Source: Pisaster brevispinus
Taxonomy: Eukaryota > Echinodermata > Asteroidea > Forcipulatida > Asteriidae
Reading direction: 5' to 3'
Assembly (NCBI GenBank): GCA_023634235.1
Contig: JAMKCF010000011.1
Coordinates: 5,536,001-5,600,000 of the forward strand
Length of the DNA: 64,000 nt
The notes below the pieces were generated by a model. It ran no database searches. It saw only the letters and a program-made list of their open reading frames with translations, and had not been told where the DNA came from. Both the position numbers and the translations under genes were made by a program. Position 1 is the stretch's first letter. Every line of letters begins with the position of its first letter. Below, one piece after another: positions 48,301 to 52,720 of the stretch.

Positions 48301-50298
48301 GTCAAGGAAGTCATGTGAAGTAATGAAGGGCCTAGTCCAATCTGCCCTCCAAAAAGACGGTCACACATGTTTGAAATGCTAACTCCAAGTACAAGTTGGG
48401 ATGCTATGAGTTATCGTGCATTTTAGGAGAATGTTCTACATTTTTCAGTATCAGTCCTGGCCACAGCAGCTATCGACAAAAAGTCCACCACTCAATTTCA
48501 CAAGGAGCTGATTCAAATCCATCCTAAGATGAGTCTTTGTCACTGAAATCATCACCTCAATTGTTTGTGTTTTAAGATCGATCCATTGGCTAAGTCATCT
48601 TAAGATGAATCAACATTCAACATGCTTCGTGATATCGAGCCCTGGCCTGCCAAACCAAAGCGGCTGCCAAAATAAAAATTTAAAATAGAAACGTGATTCT
48701 GCATAATTCATACTAGTCAGTAAAAATCACTGGCCTAGAAAAAAAAGAGTTTATCAGAAACTATGCAGGCCATTGACTCCAAGTCCTATGTCTTCATGTT
48801 TTGGCCAGCCTTGAGCAAATTCGGGTGGGTGACTGGAGTTGACTAAGACTTAACCATAGTTGATCTAGATGTCAATCGAGCTCTGCATGGTTTGACTAGC
48901 TAGTCCAATTGGATCAACCTAGCCCGGAGCATGTTTTCTTCAATCAAGTTTGAGAGTTACATCACAATTAATGAATAGCTTACAGGGATACAGGAGGATG
49001 TTTTGTTCAAATTTTATGTTTTGTTCAATGTTCAATTTTTATCTTTGCAGTAAGAAACTAAGCTAATTACGTCATCTTCCAGTTTATGTCCCAACTTAAA
49101 TAACTGAAGACTGAAGCACATTAAGACGTATAAGCGCAACTCGTGGGTGGACCAAAGGACTCAGAGAAAATAGTAGAAAATAAAAGAATATGAACGTCTT
49201 CAAAGGAAAAACGGACGTGTTATTCAAATTGCAAATTAATTTAAGGTCACCACTCCCACTTGCCCCTTGTTGCCTCTTCTTCAATCTTTCCCATAATCTA
49301 TTCTGATTTCCAAATGAAGATAACCTTGCGATGGGAAACTAATGCTGTCCCTGATGAATAATTAGGCTTGCTCTCTGTTTTCGAACACATTTTATTTATT
49401 CCGGTTGTGAAGACAAGGATTCTCACTCAGAAAGGTAAACTTAACCACTACACTAACCAAGAACCCCATGGAGAGAAAGAAGACAAGGAAAGAAGTTTCA
49501 GTTTTAGATGTAGGAGGAAAGCCCAGGAGAATTCATTCCAGGGAAAACCCACGCAATCAGCTGGGGACTGAAATTTGAAAACCCACGCAATCAGGTAGGG
49601 ACTGAAATTTGAAAACCCACGCAATCAGGTAGGGACTGAAATTTGAAAACCCAATCCGCATGGTGAACCCGACGGGATTCAAACCGGGGTCCTATAGGTG
49701 GAAGGAGAGGAAAGTAACCAATGTTCCAATCCGACTTGCAATGGTTTACTTTGTTTGACATTGATTGGCAGGTTCCGAAGGAGGCAATGTAATTTTCTAC
49801 TTTTGGTCTAACACAATACGAGAGAGCATGTGATATGTGAAGTCCACATTTTTTTTTTTTTTTAAGTGCGTATATCCTACCTAAATGTTTTGAAACTTTT
49901 AGACAGGGAGTCATATAAGTTTAACAATCAATTTGATATGTAAACTAGCTATATTCACCTCAAAAATTGTTTAGAATTAATGTAATCTCATAAGATAAAC
50001 TGCTTAAAACCTCACATTCCAATTTCCAAGACGATGGATTACAAACAAATTAACTGAAAATCGCAACACAGTAAAAGTATTAAGTGGGTACATATATGTA
50101 CATGTGTGAAGCTGTTTTTCAATACATGATTTGGCATACGAATTACCACAATTTAATACTGTGGGACTGAATGAAACTCACGTAGATTTTGTCGTGGTTA
50201 TATCTGTGTTTGAGTTCATTCAGCAAGATACTTTCATCCAATCTCCCGAGAGAAGCCAAGTCGTCCGTTGTCCCGACAGGTACGTCCGGCTCGGCCAT
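12181..50298 (-). CDS. Unconventional myosin with SH2-domain tail (28 coding exons, gene span)
   Basis: This is an actin-based ATPase motor fused to a phosphotyrosine-binding tail, predicted to be cytoplasmic. I joined 28 exons with GT-AG borders. All phases agree, and the 3,264 coding bases give 1,087 residues plus TGA. Visible landmarks are P-loop GESGAGKT 107-114, switch I NDNSSRFG 156-163, Asp328 at the TEDS site, switch II DIFGFE 384-389, basic loop 2 near 548-565, FVRCVKPN 599-606, a class III-like lever start ([10 protein letters not shown], 684-693), one IQ motif 711-725, a charged helix 725-765, an acidic linker 799-818, SH2 858-935 and a Tyr/Pro-rich tail. The start is the first Met after an in-frame TAA at 50365-50367. 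Class III myosins normally carry an N-terminal kinase, and none is seen here. The SH2 part depends on the exon 22-23 junction (phase 0), so a separate SH2 gene is the main alternative. Confidence 0.88.
13363..13705. mobile_element. MITE with TCTCTAACCTTACGTTAAAA ends
   Basis: The left end TCTCTAACCTTACGTTAAAA and the right end TTTTAACGCAAGGTTAGAGA are inverted repeats that extend inward (CGGTGTAAAATG and CTACACCATT). There is no protein-coding content. Partial relatives lie at 16090-16150 and 41672-41730. Confidence 0.7.
15120..15255 (-). mobile_element. SINE family B, inverted fragment
   Basis: It is the reverse complement of the body of the adjacent SINE: on the minus strand AACCATCATTGCTTTGTACT, then TGATGGGACTTAACG and CACATAAAAGAACCC. 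It stands head to head with the next copy. Confidence 0.6.
15257..15660 (+). mobile_element. tRNA-derived SINE, family B
   Basis: A Leu/Ser-tRNA-like head has A box TGGCCGAGTGGATAAGAGC and B box GGGTTCGAGTCCCGG. It is followed by a body (CTTCGGATGGGACGTAAAGC) and the tail GAGCGCTATATAAGAAGCC then (ATT)n. It is not a functional tRNA gene, because the head runs straight into the SINE body. Confidence 0.75.
16399..16572 (-). CDS. Myosin exon 27: Ser/Pro-rich tail (residues 975-1032)
   Basis: It encodes [18 protein letters not shown], then a Ser/Gly-rich stretch, KKLPPRP and [15 protein letters not shown] fits the class I SH3-ligand pattern (basic-x-x-P-x-x-P). Phase is 0 on both sides. Confidence 0.8.
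16573..17668 (-). other. Myosin intron 26
   Basis: It contains a (TAG)n run (about 16936-16956), a (CA)n run (17428-17445) and a TIR element (17525-17650). Nothing else is recognised. Confidence 0.5.
17525..17650. mobile_element. Short MITE-like element
   Basis: The ends GGGTCCAATTCTATGGCTCT and CACAGCCGTGAAATTGGGTCC are inverted repeats of the same group as 11257-11505. It lies immediately downstream of exon 26 sequence on the plus map. Confidence 0.6.
17669..17785 (-). CDS. Myosin exon 26: ITIM-like tail segment (residues 936-974)
   Basis: It encodes [20 protein letters not shown] then [16 protein letters not shown] (940-945) fits the L-x-Y-x-x-L phosphotyrosine motif pattern. Phase is 0 on both sides, so it could be a cassette exon. 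Confidence 0.82.
17786..18801 (-). other. Myosin intron 25
   Basis: AT-rich sequence in which I see no repeat ends, exon or structured element. Confidence 0.5.
18802..18919 (-). CDS. Myosin exon 25: SH2 C-terminal half (residues 896-935)
   Basis: It encodes [20 protein letters not shown] then [25 protein letters not shown] is the betaD strand and LQGLVKYYQ the last helix. The fold ends slightly earlier than in typical SH2 domains of about 100 residues. Confidence 0.92.
19534..19683. mobile_element. MITE-like element with GGGCTCGATTTCACAA ends
   Basis: The left end GGGCTCGATTTCACAA and the right end TTCGAGAAATCGACCCC are imperfect inverted repeats. Internal TTAAGAT/ATCTTAA words repeat. A relative lies at 48491-48643. 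Confidence 0.55.
20194..20283 (-). CDS. Myosin exon 24: SH2 core with FLLRVSES (residues 866-895)
   Basis: It encodes [20 protein letters not shown] then [10 protein letters not shown]. Arg883 in FLLRVS is the invariant SH2 arginine that binds phosphotyrosine. The 5' third of this exon and its acceptor are copied in the tandem duplicate just upstream (20357-20461). Confidence 0.92.
20251..20461. repeat. Tandem duplication covering part of exon 24
   Basis: Two copies of a ~106-base unit (20251-20356 and 20357-20461) differ at only a few positions. Each contains the exon 24 acceptor and its first ~30 coding bases. Only the copy nearer exon 24 is followed by the rest of the exon, so the other is a truncated pseudo-exon. 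Confidence 0.9.
21076..21278 (-). CDS. Myosin exon 23: acidic linker and SH2 start (residues 799-865)
   Basis: It opens with ESSEE, six Asp and [10 protein letters not shown], then a basic/aromatic stretch. It ends [10 protein letters not shown], the first strand and helix A of an SH2 domain (Trp858). A transcript-supported junction to exon 22 would confirm the fusion. Confidence 0.88.
21279..22215 (-). other. Myosin intron 22, between neck and SH2 exons
   Basis: It contains the body of a family A SINE (about 21372-21465), two CCACATATG-type palindromes (21710-21720, 21920-21935) and an inverted-repeat element (22072-22195). No alternative first exon for a separate SH2 gene was seen, but one cannot be excluded. 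Confidence 0.5.
22072..22195. mobile_element. Small foldback element
   Basis: GCATTTTTTCGGCCGTAACC and GGTTACGACTGCGAAAAAAA form long imperfect inverted arms, with an inner AACCAATAACTG/CAGCTACTGGTT pair. It lies next to exon 22. Confidence 0.5.
22216..22304 (-). CDS. Myosin exon 22: neck-tail linker (residues 769-798)
   Basis: It encodes [20 protein letters not shown] then [10 protein letters not shown]. It resembles no known domain. It is phase 1 in and phase 0 out, with a GTAAGA donor. It bridges motor and SH2 exons, so its splice to exon 23 is the key junction. Confidence 0.8.
22387..22558. mobile_element. GGGCCCAAT-type MITE in intron 21
   Basis: It runs from GGGCCCAATAGATCTG to CAGTTTTGAGTTTGGGCC, with internal CTTAGC words and TAAGCAG near both ends. 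It is a diverged member of the 5264 family. Confidence 0.5.
22908..23072 (-). CDS. Myosin exon 21: IQ motif and charged helix (residues 714-768)
   Basis: It opens [12 protein letters not shown], completing one IQ motif (711-725) for a calmodulin-type light chain. It continues as a Lys/Glu/Gln-rich helix with [20 protein letters not shown]. The helix is too short for a firm coiled-coil call. Confidence 0.9.
23668..23759 (-). CDS. Myosin exon 20: lever start and first half of the IQ motif (residues 683-713)
   Basis: It encodes [20 protein letters not shown] then [11 protein letters not shown]. The FLKYYH.(E/D)QL form is characteristic of class III and class XVI-like motors. The IQ motif crosses into exon 21. 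Confidence 0.92.
24244..24475. mobile_element. GGTTTGCGGTAACACCATG-family element with internal duplication
   Basis: It matches the foldback element at 29567 (GAGGTTTGCAGTGACACCATG). It then contains GGTTTAACAACTCGACCTGA twice (about 24359 and 24428), followed each time by ATCCCACAGAATA. Confidence 0.55.
24655..24750 (-). CDS. Myosin exon 19: converter (residues 651-682)
   Basis: It encodes [20 protein letters not shown] then [12 protein letters not shown], continuing the converter. The acceptor is TGCAG and the donor GTGAGT. A split Gly codon leads into GKTKLFLK. Confidence 0.92.
25907..25992 (-). CDS. Myosin exon 18: converter start (residues 623-650)
   Basis: It encodes [20 protein letters not shown] then PQFADFVK. 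The LRY.G.LET.RIRR.GY signature marks the start of the converter. Confidence 0.96.
26189..26308 (-). CDS. Myosin exon 17: SH1 region (residues 583-622)
   Basis: It encodes [20 protein letters not shown] then [29 protein letters not shown] is the myosin SH1/SH2-thiol helix region. Confidence 0.96.
26309..27234 (-). other. Myosin intron 16
   Basis: It holds a diverged GGGCCCAAT-type element (about 26400-26590, ending GAATTGGGCC). The rest shows nothing recognisable. Confidence 0.45.
27235..27285 (-). CDS. Myosin exon 16 (residues 566-582, micro-exon of 51 bases)
   Basis: It encodes [17 protein letters not shown], the TVGTQFK helix entry found in myosins. It is phase 0 on both sides, so skipping it would keep the frame but damage the motor. 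Confidence 0.9.
27489..27559 (-). CDS. Myosin exon 15: basic loop 2 (residues 542-565)
   Basis: It encodes [20 protein letters not shown] then VKQR. This is loop 2 at the actin interface. It is short and strongly basic, which in other myosins raises actin affinity. Confidence 0.85.
27731..28739. repeat. 23-bp minisatellite (~43 units) with 46-bp higher-order pairs
   Basis: The unit is TGTGTTCTGxxxACAGxACT ATC. From about 28040 to 28580 two unit types alternate (GCAGACAGAACTATC and GTGCACAAGACTATC), giving a 46-bp period. Many units contain the palindrome GTTCTGTGCACAGAAC. As 23 is not a multiple of three and the unit lacks stops, all three plus-strand frames stay open. It lies inside myosin intron 14. 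Confidence 0.95.
28881..28992 (-). CDS. Myosin exon 14 (residues 505-541)
   Basis: It encodes [20 protein letters not shown] then [10 protein letters not shown], the standard FLEKNRD actin-interface helix. It ends in phase 1. Confidence 0.94.
29413..29508. repeat. Tandem duplication, 48-bp unit
   Basis: GGCCGCAAGAGGTTGG(C/T)G followed by TCTACATGGAGTACACTACA occurs twice in a row with few differences. It is in myosin intron 13. Confidence 0.85.
29567..29707. mobile_element. Near-perfect foldback element
   Basis: Arms 29567-29618 and 29656-29707 are inverted copies matching at 51 of 52 positions, with a 37-base loop. TGACAAGGATCT occurs at 29556-29567 and again at 29739-29750, so it may be the target duplication of a slightly longer element. 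It is related to the copies at 8884 and 24270. Confidence 0.85.
29980..30162 (-). CDS. Myosin exon 13 (residues 444-504)
   Basis: It encodes [28 protein letters not shown] and ends in IDHYAGR. These are the conserved lower 50-kDa motifs LLDEEC and HYAG. The donor is GTGAGT. A degraded copy of its 5' part lies in the upstream intron near 31480-31622. Confidence 0.95.
30783..30945 (+). mobile_element. tRNA-derived SINE, family A (best copy)
   Basis: The head GGTGGTCTAGTGGTATGACA and the B box GTGAGTTCGAATCCCACCCG are followed by TGATTGCCTGTGG, CACAGAGCTCGGGAGAGCAC and CAGTGCTTAATACACATCGG. Further copies lie at 21372 (body only), 33838, 33958, 34738 and 34855. Confidence 0.7.
31480..31622 (-). 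pseudogene. Decayed duplicate of myosin exon 13
   Basis: On the minus strand a TCCAG acceptor-like site is followed by AACTTGGTTTTTGCCAAGCC, closely matching the exon 13 start. A later stretch (GTGCCACATTTAATTGAAC) resembles the ATDHTFVEK coding part. Frame breaks and stops lie between, so it is not usable as an exon. The similarity was judged by eye. Confidence 0.5.
33325..33411 (-). CDS. Myosin exon 12 (residues 415-443)
   Basis: It encodes [20 protein letters not shown] then AFVNNQSLL, the conserved region after the relay helix. Phase is 0 on both sides. Confidence 0.94.
33838..35000 (+). mobile_element. Cluster of family A SINE copies flanking exon 11
   Basis: Four partial copies occur: about 33838-33912, 33958-34105, 34738-34832 and 34855-34995. 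All are on the plus strand, each with a TCGAATCCCA-type B box or a CAGTGTA.GGGTAAAA end. Exon 11 (34238-34338) lies between the second and third. Confidence 0.6.
34238..34338 (-). CDS. Myosin exon 11: switch II and relay helix (residues 381-414)
   Basis: It encodes [20 protein letters not shown] then [20 protein letters not shown] is switch II, and the following helix is the relay. Confidence 0.96.
34339..36128 (-). other. Myosin intron 10
   Basis: Besides SINE copies it has a 12-base G-run (about 34651-34662), the 35425-35665 repeat copy and C/A homopolymers near 36016-36038. Next to the exon 10 donor is a (TC)n tract (36089-36127 on the plus strand). Confidence 0.5.
35425..35665 (+). mobile_element. 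Uninterrupted copy of the 8565 repeat family
   Basis: It carries TTTGCTCATCGAATAGATGA, ACTAAAGGTAATCATTTCTC and CTTAAGACATCACATCACAT in the same order as 8565-9065 and 37190-37375. It shows the state before the insertions seen at 8686 and 8884. Confidence 0.6.
36129..36248 (-). CDS. Myosin exon 10 (residues 341-380)
   Basis: It encodes [20 protein letters not shown] and [10 protein letters not shown]. The [10 protein letters not shown] string is typical of class III and related myosins. The donor GTAAGA runs straight into an (AG)n tract in the intron. Confidence 0.93.
36249..39574 (-). other. Myosin intron 9 (3.3 kb)
   Basis: It holds the repeat copy 37190-37375 and a diverged direct duplication (38490-38890 and 39075-39440). 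The remainder, including 37400-38480, shows nothing recognisable. Confidence 0.5.
38490..39440. repeat. Diverged direct duplication (~380 bp, ~590 bp apart)
   Basis: The two segments share, in order, CTCGAATTTGGG, ACACAGTTTA.CATATAAACT, ACTCA.CAGAATT.AA.GATAT, CTCAAAGTCAAC and ATCACT.GCCTCGG. The last block also occurs inverted near 13880-13970, as GGCCCGAGGCCAGTGATTTTA. Confidence 0.65.
39575..39683 (-). CDS. Myosin exon 9: cardiomyopathy loop with TEDS Asp328 (residues 305-340)
   Basis: It encodes [20 protein letters not shown] then [10 protein letters not shown]. Counting 16 residues back from the DAVTK (DALAK-equivalent) Asp places Asp328 at the TEDS position. An acidic residue there means heavy-chain phosphorylation is probably not needed for activity. 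Confidence 0.88.
39684..43159 (-). other. Myosin introns 7 and 8 (exon 8 at 41304-41435 between)
   Basis: Apart from a partial TTTAACCTCATGTTAAAA element (about 41672-41730), I see AT-rich sequence without repeat ends or coding signal. Confidence 0.45.
41304..41435 (-). CDS. Myosin exon 8 (residues 261-304)
   Basis: It begins [20 protein letters not shown], matching the family pattern 'Q.E.F.ILA..L.LG'. It is followed by an acidic DANDDD loop. Phase is 0 on both sides. Confidence 0.9.
43160..43259 (-). CDS. Myosin exon 7 (residues 227-260)
   Basis: It encodes [20 protein letters not shown] and [14 protein letters not shown], the variable upper 50-kDa subdomain. It is joined by the split Lys codon AA|G. 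Confidence 0.88.
43510..43710. repeat. Degenerate AGTAC/GAGTA-word repeat
   Basis: Words such as AAGTACTGCTGA, GAGTACCGAGTATT and GAGTACCAAGTACTTGG recur irregularly. Similar GAGTA-rich stretches occur near 19998-20032. No unit length could be fixed. Confidence 0.4.
44098..44254 (-). CDS. Myosin exon 6 (residues 175-226 plus split codon)
   Basis: It contains [20 protein letters not shown] and [12 protein letters not shown], the conserved upper 50-kDa region after switch I. The donor is GTGAGT. Confidence 0.93.
44810..44912 (-). CDS. Myosin exon 5: switch I (residues 141-174)
   Basis: It encodes [20 protein letters not shown] then [19 protein letters not shown] is switch I, which contacts the nucleotide and Mg2+. 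It ends in phase 1 with a GTAAAT donor. Confidence 0.95.
45416..45518 (-). CDS. Myosin exon 4: P-loop (residues 106-140)
   Basis: It carries the Walker A motif [12 protein letters not shown] followed by [10 protein letters not shown]. This is the ATP-phosphate-binding loop. The donor is GTTTGT, weaker than those of most other exons of this gene. Confidence 0.95.
45842..46174. mobile_element. Long foldback element in myosin intron 3
   Basis: Arms of about 115 bases (45842-45956 and 46051-46174) are inverted imperfect copies, e.g. TTGGATAGCTGATACCCTA and TAGGGTATCAGCTATCCAA. They are separated by about 95 bases. No open frame is present. Confidence 0.75.
46219..46480. repeat. Direct repeat (~165 bp apart)
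   Basis: CCCTTTACCAAGGAAA, then CTGCCCTAACAAGAGC or CTGCCCTTACAAAAGC, then AAAACATCA and ACTTGTTGCAA, occurs twice. It starts at about 46230 and again at 46388. Confidence 0.7.
47243..47376 (-). CDS. Myosin exon 3 (residues 62-105 plus split codon)
   Basis: It includes [15 protein letters not shown] and ends in NQCIVI just ahead of the P-loop. This is the usual order in all myosins. The split codon AG|T gives the Ser that opens the P-loop region. Confidence 0.92.
48038..48103 (-). CDS. Myosin exon 2 (residues 40-61)
   Basis: It encodes [20 protein letters not shown] plus QQ, the conserved N-terminal core strand of the motor that normally follows DKIY. It is phase 0 on both sides, with a GTAAGT donor. 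Confidence 0.9.
48104..50181 (-). other. Myosin intron 1
   Basis: It contains a MITE-like element (48491-48643), a 34-bp tandem repeat (49543-49651), a tRNA-like fragment (about 49665-49725) and a T-run (49852-49863). No extra exon was recognised. Confidence 0.5.
49543..49651. repeat. 34-bp tandem repeat, just over 3 copies
   Basis: The unit AAAACCCACGCAATCAGGTA then GGGACTGAAATTTG occurs three times, and a fourth begins. Only the first copy differs (CAGCTGGG). The homogeneity suggests a recent expansion. Confidence 0.9.
50182..50298 (-). CDS. Myosin exon 1 (residues 1-39, start codon)
   Basis: It starts [20 protein letters not shown] and ends at Tyr39 before a GTGAGT donor. The DDLASL stretch is the usual entry into a myosin motor, so the protein has almost no N-terminal extension. 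An in-frame TAA lies 69 bases upstream, with no earlier Met in between. Confidence 0.88.
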
Positions 50299-51480
50299 CG
50301 CACCGATTAAAGCCCGCTCGGCGCTAATTAGAAATAATTTCCGCTGATAAATTACACTGGTTGATTAAAAAACAGGAGATGGACAGTCGGGAGGTCGTTA
50401 TTGATCCACGTTTTGGTGCTGCACTTTAGGTCGAGTCTGTCCGCAAACGGCTGCTGTAATTTGTTAACTCTGCATCACTAACTCAATTAAAGTTCATGTG
50501 TACTGTGTATGTTTATACCACTGGTTTTCTCGTGATATGATATCCCTGTGCTGAAGTAGGCTCTTATGTTTATTCAAAAGATTGTAAATTTATACACAAA
50601 TACCGCGGTGACGTGCTCTGAGGCGATGGGTGCACGAAAATGAAGGTGGGTGCGGACAGACGACTGTCGAGTTAACAACATTCAGGAGAATTAACATAAC
50701 AATACCGCACGTAATACATTGTCAAATAGACGATGAGCGGTCGACCGTATCGTCTGCGATCATGCACTTATTTTTAGCTGAAAAGTTCGCTCTTTATCTT
50801 GGGGTACTTGATTGGCTGATGGACGGGTTGATAAAAGAACGAAAGCAGTGATTGGTCCACTCTTTCATCCAATATCTAGGGGGATTCCTCCGTCCGTGAG
50901 CTACGGAGTAGTGGTGTCCGGAAAAGGAAATGCGGGTAAAACTTTCCAAACATAGCAAGTTATTTATGGAGTTCAATATTTCCGAGAAAAAGGCAAAGTG
51001 ACTATATAGTAACATGCGTCACGTTGCAAACCGAATGGCATAGTGGTAATAAATTATTAGACATCAAATTTAGTTACCCAAGCTGGTGCGATGTTTCCTT
51101 TGAGATACTTTGCCGACTATATAATTCAGATTCATGTTCAGATTCAGATCAAGCCAAAAGGTTAAATGTAAATTCGTAAGTGAACGACTGCATTAACATG
51201 ATTTAACTTTAGGGAGGTTTTCACTTCTCGGTCTAGGTTTTTAATGGGCTTTAAAAAAAAACTGTCCTCATCATCATTACTAAGCATTAATCACCCCAAG
51301 CTTTTGTGATTTTAGGGGAAAACAAAATCTAAATTGTGATACACGAATTACCATAGAAACGAAGTGTCTTTTTAACCCTGCTTATAATGATGGCTTTCTG
51401 GATAAGTCCCTTTTGGAAGTGGACCACTGGACACCCCAGCCCCCCCCCCTATTTACACACTCCGAACGAAAATGAAGACC
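50299..51480 (-). promoter_or_regulatory. Upstream region of the myosin gene (5' UTR and probable promoter)
   Basis: The 600 bases upstream of the ATG are richer in CG dinucleotides than the surrounding DNA. An in-frame TAA lies at 50365-50367. No convincing TATA box or initiator could be fixed, and 5' UTR exons were not recognised. The rest of the stretch shows no coding signal. Confidence 0.35.
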
Positions 51481-51797
51481 AGTTCTGATGACAAACTGTT
51501 AATAAATATTTGTTTTATTACATATACATTACATATGAGTAACACAAGTGCCACTAGACTGTTTATAGCTCCATAATCCCATACACATTCTGAACTTTAT
51601 CTCAATGCAGTGCTATTAGTGACTGTGAACATCATTTTGTTCTCACTCAGTAATGAACCATCGTGCACGTTGCAGACAACAAGCGCCACACAAACAATGC
51701 ATTTTTCCTTATAATTACTCTATGTAAACTGAATGCAACATTTCAATTCACAAACTGTGATCTCTAAACAATTGACTTGGAAATGAGTTACAGCACC

Positions 51798-51989
51798 GGG
51801 CCCAATTTCATTGAGCTGCTTAAGCAGATTATTATTACTTAACAGTTTTCGGCTTAGCAAAAATTGTGCACAGTATCAGTCAAAAATGGTACATGTTACA
51901 TAGTTTTTGGCTGATAACCATAATGTGACATAAAGCATAATGTTGCTTAGCTACTTGTTGTGCTTAAGCAGCTCTATGAAAATGGACCC
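51798..51989. mobile_element. GGGCCCAATTTCAT-family MITE
   Basis: The ends GGGCCCAATTTCATTGAGCT and AGCTCTATGAAAATGGACCC are inverted repeats. Inner TGCTTAAGCAG occurs next to both ends. A diverged relative follows at about 52163-52345. Confidence 0.7.
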
Positions 51990-52489
51990 GGGTCATGTTG
52001 GCAACATTAACTGCCACAACTGGTTTGATTAGATTTTGGCATTTTTAAGTTCGAACAAAGATTATCACATTATAACCAGCCTACTGTCTGGCTAATATTT
52101 TCTAGAACAAAAATAGTAGGCCTTATTAAAACAAATCTGACTGCATTTCAACAGTTTATTTTGGGTGCAATTTTCATAAAGCTGTTCAGTGCATACATTT
52201 GCTCAGCAAAGGAAAGTGTACTAGCCACCTTACTAAGCACTCTTTGCTTACATAGCTACAGCACAGCTATTTGGTGCTAACCTTGTAAGCAGAAAACTGT
52301 TCCAGTAAGCGCAGAATTCCAAAGTTAGCAGAGCCATTAAACTGACCATTTACTTATGACAGGTTACAATTGGTTTTCTGCTAAGCAAATGCATTTTTCA
52401 GCAACATTTTCTCCTGAACATTTTACGACAAAAGATCCTGCTCATTGATAAACATAAACAGCAGAAATGCAACATCAACAACAGACCCC

Positions 52490-52720
52490 TTTTATATGAG
52501 GGCAAAAGGTCAAACAGCAACCTCACTGAGGTCAAAGGAAGCCACTCTCATTGGCTGAGAGTTGTGCGTTGCGAGTGCGTGTGTGCATGTTTCTATTGTT
52601 TGACCTCGACAGTGTGATAACAGACTACGCATGGGGTTTATAGGCCAATTGCATGATGCCACACTCTCGAACAGCGCCCTCACTAAGGCCAAAGGAGGCA
52701 GCTCATTGGACGATAGCTGT
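52490..52720. repeat. GAGGTCAAA-type element(s)
   Basis: AACCTCACTGAGGTCAAAGG, CTCATTGGCTGAGAG and TTTGACCTCGAC follow the same plan as the interior of the MITE at 8686. A second start (GCGCCCTCACTAAGGCCAAA) follows at 52674. The boundaries are uncertain. Confidence 0.45.
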
